From Bradyrhizobium elkanii USDA 76 (lineage in GTDB: Bacteria; Pseudomonadota; Alphaproteobacteria; Rhizobiales; Xanthobacteraceae), in the NCBI RefSeq assembly GCF_023278185.1, contig NZ_CP066356.1, positions 7,494,001 through 7,558,000 on the forward strand: a stretch of DNA of 64,000 nt, in the 5' to 3' direction. The position numbers and the translations under genes were made by a program. Position 1 is the stretch's first letter; every line of letters begins with the position of its first letter. The notes beneath the pieces were generated by a model. The model was given only the letters and a program-made list of their open reading frames with translations, was not told where the DNA came from and searched no databases. Shown here one piece after another: positions 25,319-38,076 of the stretch.

Positions 25319-27442
25319 ATGGCCAGTCACCTACGAAATCTCGTCGCCCGCGCACCGGCCCATCCGGATATCATGGTCGCACTGATGCTGCTTCTGGCGA
25401 TCGGCATGATGATCATGCCGATCCCGATCATCGTGATTGACATGCTTATCGGCTTCAACCTCGGCTTTGCCATATTGCTGCTGATGGTTGCCCTCTATCT
25501 CAGCACGCCGCTTGATTTTTCGTCGCTGCCGGGCGTCATTCTGATTTCGACGGTTTTTCGTCTGGCGCTGACCATCGCAACAACACGCCTGATTCTTGCG
25601 GAGGGCGACGCCGGCAGCATCATCCACACCTTTGGCGACTTCGTCATTTCGGGGAATATCGCTGTCGGAATCGTCATATTCCTGATCGTGACCATGGTGC
25701 AGTTCATGGTCCTTGCCAAAGGCGCCGAGCGCGTCGCAGAGGTGTCAGCGCGATTCACGCTCGATGCACTTCCGGGCAAGCAGATGGCGATCGATGCGGA
25801 GCTGCGCAACAACCATATCGATCAACACGAAGCACGTCGCCGGCGCGCGGCACTTGAGCAAGAAAGCCAACTTCATGGTGCAATGGATGGCGCCATGAAA
25901 TTCGTGAAAGGCGACGCGATCGCCGGGTTGATCGTCATCTGCATCAATATGCTGGGCGGAATCAGCATCGGCCTGCTCTCCAAGGATATGTCGCTCGATG
26001 CCGCGATGCATCACTATACGCTGCTGACGATAGGTGATGCGCTCATTTCACAGATTCCCGCACTGTTGCTGTCGATTACGGCCGCGACCATCGTCACACG
26101 GGTCAACGGGCCTTCCAAGCTCAAGCTTGGGGCCGATATTGTCAGCCAACTTACGGCGAGCACACAAGCGCTTCGGCTGGCGGCCTGCGTCTTATTGTTA
26201 ATGGGATTCGTTCCTGGCTTCCCCTTGCCCCCGTTCGTCATCTTGGCCGTGCTCTTCGCTGCCGCAAGCTATGTCAAGGTCGGCGCGAAAGGCGACGAGC
26301 CTGCCGCGAAGACAGGCGCAAACGTCACTGCTTCGGCACCGGCTCCAGCACAGGCACAGGCACAGAAGCAAGCCGCTCATGCGGAAGCACTTCCGATTGC
26401 GTTATTCCTTGCGCCGAACCTGACACATTCAATCGACAAAGACGAGTTGGAACAAAGCATCGCGCGCGTTTCCACGTCGGTATCGGCAGACCTTGGAATC
26501 ACGGTTCCGCGTATCCCGGCCCGGATTGACCAGAACCTGTCCAAGTCGCAGTTCAGGATAGATGTCGATAGCGTGCCGGTTGAACGGGATGTGATCGATC
26601 CGACGCAACTCGTTCTCAACGATGATATTGCGAACATTGAACTAAGCGGCATCCCATTTCGGCAAGATCCGGAGACGGCTCGCGTATGGATCGAAGAACG
26701 CCATGCAGCTGCGCTCAAAGCCGCCGGGATCGGACACCACCGTCCGGTCGAAATTCTTGCTTTACGTCTCCATTCCACATTGACACGCTACGCACAGCGC
26801 CTGGTAGGCATTCAAGAGACACGTCAACTGCTTGCCCGAATGGAGCAGGAGTACGCCGATCTGGTGAAGGAAGTGCTTCGTACGGCGACCATTCCTCGGA
26901 TCGCAGAGGTCCTGCGCCGTCTGCTCGACGAGGGGATACCCATTCGCAACACTCGCCTCCTCCTGGAGGCCCTTGCAGAATGGAGTGAACGCGAGCAGAA
27001 CGCCGTCCTGCTCACTGAATATGTTCGTGCCGCCCTGAAGCGGCAGATCTGCTTTCGCTATGCCAATGCCCACCGCGTTGTGGCCGCCTTTATCATCGAG
27101 CGTGAGACTGAAGAGATAGTGCGCGTTTCGGTGCGCGAAACCGCTGTCGGACCATATCTCGTTCTGGACGATTGGCAGAGCGAGAAGCTGCTTTCACAAT
27201 TCCGTCAGATCCATTCGACCATCGCACAAAGCCAAAGCCAGCCCGTCATTCTCGGCTCGATGGATATCCGGCGCTTCGTACGCGGCTTTCTCACCCGCAA
27301 CGGGCTCGATCTGCCCGTTCTGTCTTATCAGGATCTCGCCTCGGAGTTCACAGTCCAGCCGATTGGGTCCGTGAAACTTCCGGCTACCAAGGAAAGGGTT
27401 CCTTCCTCGGAGCGTGGCGGGCTGCTTCCAGCCGCAAGTTAA
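25319..27442 (+). CDS. rhcV: RhcV, T3SS major export-gate protein (SctV/FlhA family)
   Basis: 707 aa. About eight membrane segments fill residues 15-325, with the family signatures LPGVILISTVFRLALTIATTRLIL and the FHIPEP-like loop region (RFTLDALPGKQMAIDAEL). The large cytosolic domain begins at ~355 after an Ala/Gln-rich linker and forms the nonameric ring that receives chaperone-substrate complexes. The AAGG-containing leader and 8-base gap to the previous gene support operon expression. Confidence 0.95.
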   Translation: MASHLRNLVARAPAHPDIMVALMLLLAIGMMIMPIPIIVIDMLIGFNLGFAILLLMVALYLSTPLDFSSLPGVILISTVFRLALTIATTRLILAEGDAGSIIHTFGDFVISGNIAVGIVIFLIVTMVQFMVLAKGAERVAEVSARFTLDALPGKQMAIDAELRNNHIDQHEARRRRAALEQESQLHGAMDGAMKFVKGDAIAGLIVICINMLGGISIGLLSKDMSLDAAMHHYTLLTIGDALISQIPALLLSITAATIVTRVNGPSKLKLGADIVSQLTASTQALRLAACVLLLMGFVPGFPLPPFVILAVLFAAASYVKVGAKGDEPAAKTGANVTASAPAPAQAQAQKQAAHAEALPIALFLAPNLTHSIDKDELEQSIARVSTSVSADLGITVPRIPARIDQNLSKSQFRIDVDSVPVERDVIDPTQLVLNDDIANIELSGIPFRQDPETARVWIEERHAAALKAAGIGHHRPVEILALRLHSTLTRYAQRLVGIQETRQLLARMEQEYADLVKEVLRTATIPRIAEVLRRLLDEGIPIRNTRLLLEALAEWSEREQNAVLLTEYVRAALKRQICFRYANAHRVVAAFIIERETEEIVRVSVRETAVGPYLVLDDWQSEKLLSQFRQIHSTIAQSQSQPVILGSMDIRRFVRGFLTRNGLDLPVLSYQDLASEFTVQPIGSVKLPATKERVPSSERGGLLPAAS

Positions 27443-27473
27443 CAGAGCACAGCAGCTCGTCGTGAGATAGCCT

Positions 27474-28052
27474 ATGAATTCCTATGAGATAAGCCTCTGG
27501 CGACGCGCATGCTTCCTTCGCTCAGCCTTGTGCTCAAGCTCGCTCGCTATCGTTCTGCTCGCAGGCTGCGCTAACCCGGATAGGTCGGCCCTTTCATCGC
27601 GGCAGACGCCCTCGTCAGACCTAGCTGACGCCAAGGCGATCGATCCTGGCGTGCGCGAACGAATTCCATACAGCCTCGGTCGGGATGCTGATGAGCAAAC
27701 TCTGCGCGATACGTTGAAGCAACAACCAAACAATGTCGATGCGGCGATCTCTCTTGCGCGGGTCCTGCTGGCCCGCAAATCGCCCGATCAAGCCCTTGAG
27801 GTTCTCGATAATGTCCTCTTGGCGGCTCCCGGCGATCTGCGCACACTGAACGCCAAGGGCGTTGTCCTCGATCAGAAGGGCCGCCATCAAGAGGCGCAAG
27901 GGCTATACCGCAAAGCTCTCGAAAGAGAACCCTCAAATGCGATGTTGCACAACAATCTCAAACTGTCGCTTGCGCTAGAAAGTAAGACGGAGACCGAGGA
28001 TGCCGGGTCACAACCGCGGATGGATGACGCCTTGGCGCGCAGCGAACAATAG
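27474..28052 (+). CDS. Y4yS-like TPR lipoprotein
   Basis: 192 aa. Lipobox LLAGC (Cys32), then a TPR region at 70-165 (VDAAISLARVLLARKSPDQALEVL, LNAKGVVLDQKGRHQEAQGLY). Homologous in position and build to y4yS, the last gene of the rhcV operon in NGR234, and similar to TadD-type pilus lipoproteins. Probably an outer-membrane pilotin-like accessory of the T3SS; the exact role is not known. Confidence 0.8.
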   Translation: MNSYEISLWRRACFLRSALCSSSLAIVLLAGCANPDRSALSSRQTPSSDLADAKAIDPGVRERIPYSLGRDADEQTLRDTLKQQPNNVDAAISLARVLLARKSPDQALEVLDNVLLAAPGDLRTLNAKGVVLDQKGRHQEAQGLYRKALEREPSNAMLHNNLKLSLALESKTETEDAGSQPRMDDALARSEQ

Positions 28053-28252
28053 CGTGCAAAAGCTTGACGCTTGAGTGGCCGGCTTGCCGATAACTAGGCT
28101 CCCCTTAATCGGCCGCACTATACGCCGCCGCAAAACCTCAAAAGTAATTAGAGATGCGATCGATAATTGTATCGCCACGTGTAGTAACATTGCAATTCAT
28201 CCGTTACTTACCTTGCATATGACACCGCCACCTTGCGCCGGCAGAGACCAAA

Positions 28253-28573
28253 TTAAGCCTGCAGTCCGACATTCGTGAGAGCTTTCGCGGCTTCGATAGA
28301 ATAGACAACATCCTCCGTGAACCGCTGCTTGGCGCCTTTCATCCACCCCTGAAGAATGCCGATCTGGTCGGGCGCTGAAGACGTCGAGGAGACATGCTTG
28401 AAGAACTCTGTCAACTGCGTCGCTTCGATTTGAATGCGCTCCTGCCAGTGCCAATAGGCCTCTGAGTACTTTTTCACAAACTCGCTTTGCGCTCCGATGG
28501 CTCGCTTCGTGAAGTCCTGAAATGCGCCGGCTGCAATGCCGATGTCATCGTTGATCCCGGTTTCTTTCGTCAT
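28253..28573 (-). CDS. Phasin-family protein
   Basis: 106 aa from the ATG at 28573 with GGAG six bases upstream. Fully helical, with the phasin pattern FQDFTKRAIGAQSEFVKKYSEAYWHWQERI. Phasins coat polyhydroxybutyrate granules, abundant in Bradyrhizobium bacteroids. It is shorter than typical PhaP. It converges with the T3SS operon end ~200 bases away. Confidence 0.7.
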   Translation of the reverse strand: MTKETGINDDIGIAAGAFQDFTKRAIGAQSEFVKKYSEAYWHWQERIQIEATQLTEFFKHVSSTSSAPDQIGILQGWMKGAKQRFTEDVVYSIEAAKALTNVGLQA

Positions 28574-29319
28574 CGCCATCTCCTGTATGGTTGTATATGG
28601 ACGAGACGACGCCTGAGCAGCGCTCCCGCATGTCTCCCATGATCACTAATTGACGCGCCCACACACCATCTCATGATTGTGAGGCCACTATTGTCACTTC
28701 TCGACCGAGCAAGCGACGTGCCACAAACGATCGTGAGGGCTTGCCGTCCACGAACAGGAAAAACATGTACTTGATACAGCGCTCCCGCAGCCCTGATCCG
28801 CAGCGTCGGACTCTGGACATAATAAGTATCACACCGGACAGGGCAGAGTGCGACAGGAATAAGGGCAATGGCAGTTCGTACTAAACAGCGACGAAGGTGG
28901 ATCGGGGAGCATTGCCAACGCTTCAATGCTCCGAGCCTGCTCAGCGCGCATTCTCGCACAGACCGTTGCTTGGTGCATGTCCCATCGCTCGAACTCCGCG
29001 CCAGCATATAGTGACGGCAAAGGCGTCGTGCAGTCCGAGCAACCGGCCGATGGTAGACTGACGATGCTATGCGTGTCGATCAGTACGACGAAACCAGTCG
29101 GCTGGTAAACGCGCGTATTCCACTTCTTCTTGGCTTGCTTCTCACCGCGATGAACTTTCGCTGGCCATTGACCGCAACCTTGGATGGGCCGAGAACAGTA
29201 CGACCCGGACTTGCCCCACCAAAACTGAGAGGCGACGGCCGTTTCGTATGCAGCTAATATTTGCCAGGGTTCGGAAAGACAAAAACGTTCGCTTAAGCGC
29301 TCGCGGCTAGGGGACAGGG
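28574..29319. other. Gene-poor stretch
   Basis: About 745 bases with no supported gene. I saw no tts box or -24/-12 promoter for the flanking genes here. Confidence 0.4.
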
Positions 29320-30030
29320 ATGATCACGCCGGTTCGACGGGACTGGAATCCAAGCGAATTGTTCAGCGCTCTTACACCTGCGATGTTCAGCGCCGAACCA
29401 TCAGCCATACGCGCACGTTGGGATAAATTGTGGCCTGATTTATACACGGAATATGACGCCCGGCATTTGAAACAAGAACTTGCCGCCAGAAATCTCATCG
29501 CGACCGATGAAGCTGCAGCATTTCTCAGCGCCTGGGTGATTGATGAAGAGCGCCACACCAATGGCTTCATCCGGATCATTGAACTTGTCGCGAACGGATC
29601 CGAAAAGCATCTTCGCGAGAGGTTGGGCGCTCGATCGCATGATTTTGGTCCGATTACCGATTACCTGAAGGACGAATTCTCCTTGTTAGTTATGATTGCG
29701 TTTGACGAAATGTGCACTTGCCGCGCCTACGCGGCAGAAAAGCCGTTTTACGACGCTCTTGGGAACAACACGTTTCATCATTGGCTGCGAGAGATAATTG
29801 CCGACGAGGCGGTTCATTCGATGAACGCTGTTAATGTCATTCGCGCGCGCTATCGCGACCGCATTGGGCAAGTCGGCGCAATACTCGATAGCCTCATCCG
29901 CGCGTGCGATAATCTACGCTATTCTGGCACCTTCGTCCTCGACTACTTCGGCACAGCGTACTCCAAGGAGCTTCTCGCCAACTCTCGCCTCGCCACCATG
30001 AGAAACATCGTCAAGCCACTCCCGGCGTAG
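29320..30030 (+). CDS. Ferritin-like diiron protein of unknown function
   Basis: 236 aa, helical. Three sets of potential metal ligands: DEERH (residues 75-79), DE at 129-130 in FDEMCTCRAYAAE, and DEAVH (162-166). The spacing fits a four-helix diiron carboxylate site, as in ferritin-like oxygenases and rubrerythrin relatives. No signal peptide. GGGGACAGGG precedes the ATG. It stands alone between the phasin and the M16 peptidase genes. The substrate is unknown; an oxygenase or an iron/peroxide protein are both possible. Confidence 0.65.
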   Translation: MITPVRRDWNPSELFSALTPAMFSAEPSAIRARWDKLWPDLYTEYDARHLKQELAARNLIATDEAAAFLSAWVIDEERHTNGFIRIIELVANGSEKHLRERLGARSHDFGPITDYLKDEFSLLVMIAFDEMCTCRAYAAEKPFYDALGNNTFHHWLREIIADEAVHSMNAVNVIRARYRDRIGQVGAILDSLIRACDNLRYSGTFVLDYFGTAYSKELLANSRLATMRNIVKPLPA

Positions 30031-30255
30031 AACGAGACAGCAACAGGCGACAGGGATTTGATCCGGAGTCATATCGCGGTTCAATTTGTCTATCCCCGCT
30101 GCCATTCTACGGTTTGCGCCAGATTGTCGTGTGCTTTCTTGCGCAATGTCGTGTTCACGACCTGCCGGCCGTTGACCTTTGACCAGAACACGCGCGCCGG
30201 ATCGGTCTTGCGTCCGGTTGGCGCGCCGTGCGGCCCGTGCCGCACATCGGGCATT

Positions 30256-30271
30256 TGGCCCGACCTTTGCT
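30256..30271 (+). promoter_or_regulatory. Probable sigma-54 (-24/-12) promoter of the M16 peptidase pair
   Basis: TGGCCCGACCTTTGCT: GG and GC exactly ten bases apart, one change from the TGGCAC-N5-TTGC consensus. It lies ~83 bases upstream of the first M16 gene. A possible weak NifA site, TGT-N10-ACC, is at 30147-30162. Confidence 0.6.
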
Positions 30272-30353
30272 CCTTGCCAAACCGTGTACAGCCTCCTGTT
30301 TTGTCGGTCTATCTGCCACAAAACATGGATCTCTATGGAGCGAAGGCAAGGCC

Positions 30354-31811
30354 ATGAAGAACCGGAGTACCGTCAACGCCATGGCGTCGAGCATCGCTAC
30401 TGGCGCTATCGATTCAGTGACACCCACCTCCCCGGCGGTCGAGCACAGGACGGCTGATAGCACCAATCGTAACCTATACTCTTCTGCGGAGGAGAGCATC
30501 TTTGCTGAGGACAAGGCCAGATCGGATCGACCGGCTACCCTCATGCTTCCAAACGGCCTGCAAGTGGTGATGATTCCGGATCATCGCGCACCCGTTGTGA
30601 CTCAGATGATCTGGTATAAGGTTGGCTCCGCCGATGAGCCGGCGGGCAAATCGGGGCTAGCGCATTTCCTTGAACACCTGATGTTCAAGGGCACAACCAA
30701 ACATCAGGCGGACGAATTCTCCCAGACCGTGCTGCGCGTCGGCGGCAATCAGAACGCCTTCACGGGAAGGGACTATACCAGTTATTTCCAGCACGTGCCG
30801 CGCGAACAGCTCGGCAAGATGATGGAATTTGAAGCCGACCGCATGACCGGTCTTATTCTCAAGGACCGGGACGTATTGTCAGAGCGCGACGTCGTGCTGG
30901 AGGAATATAATATGCGCGTCGCCAACAGGCCGGATGCGCGGCTTGTCGAGCAGATGATGGCGGCGCTCTACCTCAACCATCCCTACGGTCACCCTGTGAT
31001 CGGCTGGCGGCAGGAGATCGAAAATCTCGACCGCGAAGACGCGCTCGCTTTCTACAAGCGTTTCTACGCGCCGAACAACGCCATCCTGATCATCGCGGGT
31101 GACGTCAAGGTCAGCGAGGTCCGCCCGATGGTGGAAAGGAATTTTGGCGGCATTCCCCCGCAGCCATCGATTCCTGCGGAACGCCTGCGACCGCAGGAGC
31201 CAACGCCGGCCGCGCCGCGCACCGTGACGTTGGCAGATCCCCGCGTCGAGCAGCCAGCCTTGCGCCGTCTCTATCTCGTACCCTCGGCTCGCACCGCGAC
31301 CGCCGGGGAGAGTCCAGCGCTTGAGGTGCTCTGCAAATTGATGGGTGGTGGCATCAACTCATATCTCTATCGCGCGCTGGTAATCGACAGGCGGCTCGCG
31401 ATCAGCGCCTGGACGCGCTACAGCGCTACTGCGATCGATCTCTCGCAATTCGAGATTTCTGCCACGCCGAAACCGGGCGTCGAGCTCGGGCAGCTCGACT
31501 GCGCCATTGACGAGACGGTCGCCGATATTGCGCACAATTCCCCGCAGGCAGAGGATTTCGAGCGGGTCAAGACACAGCTGATCGCGCAAGCAATCTATGC
31601 CCACGACAACTTGGAAGAGCTCGCGACCTGGTATGGCGGCGGACTGACGACCGGATTGAGCATCGACGACGTCCGAGGCTGGTCGGACAGCATCCGCGCC
31701 GTACGGGCGGAGCAGGTACTCGAGGCCTCGCGCAAATGGCTCGACAAGAAGCGCTCGGTGACCGGCTATCTCACCAAAGCGACGTCAAAGCACACGGAGA
31801 AACGATCATGA
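30354..31811 (+). CDS. M16 zinc metallopeptidase, catalytic subunit (Y4wA-like)
   Basis: 485 aa from the ATG at 30354. The inverted zinc motif HFLEH lies at ~105-109 (SGLAHFLEHLMFKGT), with the downstream Glu in VLEEYNMR. This is the active subunit pattern of PqqF/mitochondrial-processing-like heterodimers. No clear export signal. The stop overlaps the next start as ATGA, so the two subunits are made together. A comparable pair (y4wA/y4wB) is on the NGR234 symbiotic plasmid. The -24/-12 promoter suggests expression in nodules. Confidence 0.88.
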   Translation: MKNRSTVNAMASSIATGAIDSVTPTSPAVEHRTADSTNRNLYSSAEESIFAEDKARSDRPATLMLPNGLQVVMIPDHRAPVVTQMIWYKVGSADEPAGKSGLAHFLEHLMFKGTTKHQADEFSQTVLRVGGNQNAFTGRDYTSYFQHVPREQLGKMMEFEADRMTGLILKDRDVLSERDVVLEEYNMRVANRPDARLVEQMMAALYLNHPYGHPVIGWRQEIENLDREDALAFYKRFYAPNNAILIIAGDVKVSEVRPMVERNFGGIPPQPSIPAERLRPQEPTPAAPRTVTLADPRVEQPALRRLYLVPSARTATAGESPALEVLCKLMGGGINSYLYRALVIDRRLAISAWTRYSATAIDLSQFEISATPKPGVELGQLDCAIDETVADIAHNSPQAEDFERVKTQLIAQAIYAHDNLEELATWYGGGLTTGLSIDDVRGWSDSIRAVRAEQVLEASRKWLDKKRSVTGYLTKATSKHTEKRS

Positions 31812-33253
31812 CCTGTTCCTTTACACGGCGTTCCGTCCTCATCGGCGGAGCTTCATTGTCAATTGGAATGCTTGTTTCGCCAGATTCGCTCGGCGCCGCC
31901 AAGAGCGTTGCCGCGGCCAAGATCCAGCGCCTGGTCTCGCCCTGTGGGGTAGAAGCCTGGTTCGTCAAAGACGCAACTGTCCCGTTTATTGCGATGGAAT
32001 TCGCTTTCAACGGCGGCGCGACACAGGACCCCGCCGACAAAGCCGGCGTCGGCCACATGGTCGCTGACTTGCTCGATGAAGGCTCCGGCGATCTCGACTC
32101 CAAGAGCTTTCACGAGCGGCTCGACCGTCGCGCCATTGAGCTGAGTTTTGGATCGACGCGCGATCAGTTCCGCGGTGCCTTACGCACGCTCGAGGAAAAC
32201 GCGGATGAGGCCTTCGACCTTTTACGGATGGCACTAACCTTACCCCGTTTCGACGCGGCCGATGTCGAACGGATCCGTGCCAGCCTGCTCGCGAATCTTA
32301 GGAATGATTCAAACAATCCTTCATCGCTCGCCAATCGCAAGTTCCTCGAAGTCGCCTTTAACGATCATCCCTATGCTCGGCCAGCCGGAGGCACGCTCGA
32401 GAGCGTCCCGAAGATTGGCGTCACCGATCTCAAGGGCTATGTCCGGCGCGTGATCGCAAAAGACACCCTCAAGATCGCTGTGGTCGGTGACATTCAGCCA
32501 GACGTCCTCTGCGGACTGCTCGACAAGGCGTTTGGCGGCCTGCCGGCCAAGGCGGACTCGGTGCCGATTCGCGACGTCGTCGCAGCAAAGCCGCCGCAGC
32601 GCGTCTTCATTCCGCTCGATGTGGCCCAGACGGCTGTGACTTTCGGTGGTCCCGGCGTCCGCCGCAGTAAGCCCGATTTCATGGCCGCCAATATCGTCAA
32701 CCACGTTCTCGGCGGCGACGGTCTGTCGTCACGGCTGTTTCGCGAAGTTCGCGAAAAGCGCGGGCTGGCCTATTCCGTCCGTCAGCAGCTGGTCTGGATG
32801 AATCATTCCGCCGTGTTCGTAGGCAACAGCGGCACCCGCGCCAATCGTGCCGGCGAGACGCTTGAAGAGATTGAGAAGCAGGTCCGCCGTATCGCCGACG
32901 AGGGCCCGACCCGACAAGAACTCGACGATGCAAAATCTTACCTGAAGGGCTCGAAGATGCTGGCTCTCAATTCTTCATCAAAGCTAGCGCGAACGCTGCT
33001 GCAGCATCAGCTTGACAAGCTACCTATCGACTATATCGAAAACTACAATACCATCGTCGATGCGGTGACGTTGGAAGACGCCAGGAAGGTCGCGCAGCGG
33101 CTGTGGGGCCAGGGTCTGCTCACCGTTATCGTCGGCCGCTCCCCACCGGTCGCGGCCGAGTCGGCACCTGTTCCCTCCGCCACGACGACCCCGTCACACG
33201 CCGAGCAGCTAGGCGCCACACCATCACCCGCTTTACCGAGGAAACCCAATTAA
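31808..33253 (+). CDS. M16 peptidase-like partner subunit without zinc site (Y4wB-like)
   Basis: 481 aa from the ATG at 31808. The start carries a twin-arginine-like signal (RRSVLIGGASLSIGMLV). The HxxEH site is replaced by VGHMVADLL, so the protein is probably non-catalytic and completes the chamber of the catalytic subunit. The C-terminal ~35 residues are Pro/Ala/Thr-rich. The partner lacks a visible export signal, which is odd if both act in the periplasm. Confidence 0.85.
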   Translation: MTCSFTRRSVLIGGASLSIGMLVSPDSLGAAKSVAAAKIQRLVSPCGVEAWFVKDATVPFIAMEFAFNGGATQDPADKAGVGHMVADLLDEGSGDLDSKSFHERLDRRAIELSFGSTRDQFRGALRTLEENADEAFDLLRMALTLPRFDAADVERIRASLLANLRNDSNNPSSLANRKFLEVAFNDHPYARPAGGTLESVPKIGVTDLKGYVRRVIAKDTLKIAVVGDIQPDVLCGLLDKAFGGLPAKADSVPIRDVVAAKPPQRVFIPLDVAQTAVTFGGPGVRRSKPDFMAANIVNHVLGGDGLSSRLFREVREKRGLAYSVRQQLVWMNHSAVFVGNSGTRANRAGETLEEIEKQVRRIADEGPTRQELDDAKSYLKGSKMLALNSSSKLARTLLQHQLDKLPIDYIENYNTIVDAVTLEDARKVAQRLWGQGLLTVIVGRSPPVAAESAPVPSATTTPSHAEQLGATPSPALPRKPN

Positions 33254-34024
33254 CTCTCAGGCAACCTCAGCGCCGCAGGCACGAGACTCGCTCTCCACGT
33301 CCTCCGGTAAAGAACCGGCAGTTTGCTGCGGCGGAGCAAAAAAATTGCGCTCAAATTCTCGCACTAGCGGCGTAATCACACATTAACCGCTTGCCGATCG
33401 TTGCTAATCTCTCACTGCTGGCCCAAGCGGAATTCTTGGCCCTGGGGCCTTCGCAGAGCTAGAGTTTGCTCCTGTCGGCGGACTCCGGGGCAGAGAAGCA
33501 GGAGCTATGAAGTCGACGCTTCTTGTTTCCGCTCCTTACCCGATTTGCTAGCAAATATGTGCTTTTAGCTGCCTTGCGCTTTACAGGTGTGCTCAGTTAC
33601 TGCGACCCTGGCGAACTGGCGTTATGTTCTGTGGTGTCACGCGGCCCGATCCTGAATACCTGTGACGATGATCAGCAGCGGCCCATCGTGGCAGCGGCAG
33701 CCCCACAATAACGGCGGGTTCCCTCGACGGCGCCGCCTGGGATGCCACCTGATCGGCCGCATTGTGGCGGACCTGATTATATGCACGAGAAAATTATCGC
33801 TTTCGACATGTCGCGGAACGGGCGACTCTCCGAGCGACCAACCTCCGTGTCGCTAGATGCAAGTATGGGGGATGGTCGGTGACGCTCATGCCCAAAGTGA
33901 AGATCCCTAATTGAGATGGTCATCAGGCTCGCCGATCAAGCAACTGCAGAAGGGCCCGTCGGATACCGCTTCCCGCCGTCGAACAGGTCCACAGAGCCGA
34001 GGTCCCGGGCCGAGCTCTCAGCTC
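33254..34024. other. Gene-poor stretch left of the IS21 element
   Basis: About 770 bases with no supported gene. Only very short open frames are present. Confidence 0.4.
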
Positions 34025-34102
34025 GGCGCTCTGACTGCCGCGCGGCAATCAGGGTGACAGTGGAGCGTCAATCAGGATGAGAGAGCTTCGCCGGGCTCGT
34101 GA

Positions 34103-36555
<2,453 letters not shown>

Positions 36556-36690
36556 CGCTCCGCGACAATCAGAGTTCAAAAAACTCTTGCGCGCGACAAT
36601 CAACGCGGCAATCATCACCTCGCCGCGACACCGACTCGCCATCCTGATTGTCGTGCGCTTCCCACCCAGATTGTCGCGCTATACTCTGAC

Positions 36691-37266
36691 ATTCGAATGT
36701 GCAACGAGGCTTTAAACAGGCCGCTGCTCGATAGTTTTCTTGTTGTGTTCGCTCGTCACGTTGCCTGCCGGATGAGACGGCCGCCATGATTGTCGAGTTA
36801 GATGTCTGACGATCAACCGGATCAGCACGGCCGTGCGACCCAACGCGCCGAAAGCGTCTTAAGCACCGGGGCGGAACACCCCGGTCATGCCCACGCCAAA
36901 GCCCAACTTTCCTGACGTACGTGAGACTCTCGAATTGTTTGCGCTGATCAACGATCAAATTGAATTAGCATGATGGTGATCGCGATCATCAGCGCGCATG
37001 GTCGACTGCTCGAATAATTTGTCCTTTCAGCTCACCACAAACCTCACGTGAAACGCGATCACGAGAGATTAGTTATTGTCATCGAATTGCATCGTCGTCG
37101 CAATCAAAGAGCTCCGATGGCTCGGCACTGGAAAACCTCATCAATCGGGCCGCACCCGCGTCGAAGATTCAATAGCCCCTTCTTTCTGCCATGTTCGCAT
37201 CCAAAGCAAAGACACGCCGATTGCGCACGTCGCGCGCGGCAATAGCGAGTGTCTCAGGAGAATTCC
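36691..37266. other. Intergenic stretch before the ATPase pair
   Basis: About 575 bases without a supported gene. The last ~20 bases supply the ribosome-binding site (GGAG) of the ATPase gene at 37267. Confidence 0.4.
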
Positions 37267-38016
37267 ATGGTGAAGCCGGTTGTGATTGTGGTGGGCGCGG
37301 ACAAAGGAGGCGTCGGCAAGACGACCGTATCACGAACGCTTCTGGACTACTTCAACGTCAATAACGTGCAAACACGCGCATTCGACACGGAGTCGCCGCG
37401 GGGAACGTTGAAGCGATTCTATCCCGCAATCACCGAGATCGTCGATATGGCGACGACGGCGGACCAGATGAAGATCTTCGATACCCTGAACTCAGGGCTA
37501 TCCGTCACCGTTATCGATGCTCGCGCCGGCTTACTATCCACAGCACTGGCCTCCTTGCGCGACATCGGCTTTTTGGATTCGGCGCGATCCGGCCAGATCA
37601 CTTTTGCCGTATTCCATATTCTGGGATCATCCATCGCTTCGCTGGACGAGATCGCCGAGACCGCGACCTACATGGCCGGCGCAAAGTACTATCTGGTGAA
37701 GAACTTCATCAACGATACTCAATTCTTCCAGTGGGACCAGTCGACCTATAATTCTTATTTTCACCGCATCAAGCATGCGACCGAGTTGACCATCCCGAAG
37801 CTCAACGAGATGGCCTACGAGCAGGTCGAAGTCGCTTCTGTCCCATTCGTCGATTTTGTCGCAAACAAGGGCCGGAACGATGAGCCGGCGAACAATTCCT
37901 TCGTTCTGCGCGGCTATGTACGGCACTGGCTGGCAAATGTCTGGAGCGAGTTTGATCGCATCAACTTGACGGAATTGGCCGGCGCCAAGTCAGCGACTCG
38001 GAGCGACGATAAGTAG
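37267..38016 (+). CDS. ParA/MinD-like P-loop ATPase
   Basis: 249 aa from the ATG at 37267 with GGAG six bases upstream. Deviant Walker A KGGVGKTT (residues ~12-19) and a switch region VIDARAG near 80-86 define the ParA/MinD superfamily. The usual DxD following helix 1 reads FDTES. The rest (e.g. ILGSSIASLDEIAETATYMAG) is not one of the common ParA, MinD, NifH or MipZ types I know. It is followed 60 bases later by a related ATPase, so the two probably work together. Function unknown. Confidence 0.75.
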   Translation: MVKPVVIVVGADKGGVGKTTVSRTLLDYFNVNNVQTRAFDTESPRGTLKRFYPAITEIVDMATTADQMKIFDTLNSGLSVTVIDARAGLLSTALASLRDIGFLDSARSGQITFAVFHILGSSIASLDEIAETATYMAGAKYYLVKNFINDTQFFQWDQSTYNSYFHRIKHATELTIPKLNEMAYEQVEVASVPFVDFVANKGRNDEPANNSFVLRGYVRHWLANVWSEFDRINLTELAGAKSATRSDDK

Positions 38017-38076
38017 TCGCATTATCGGCGAGCGACGGGTTGAGCCCAGGGACGAAGTGAGATTGATCTGCTGGCT

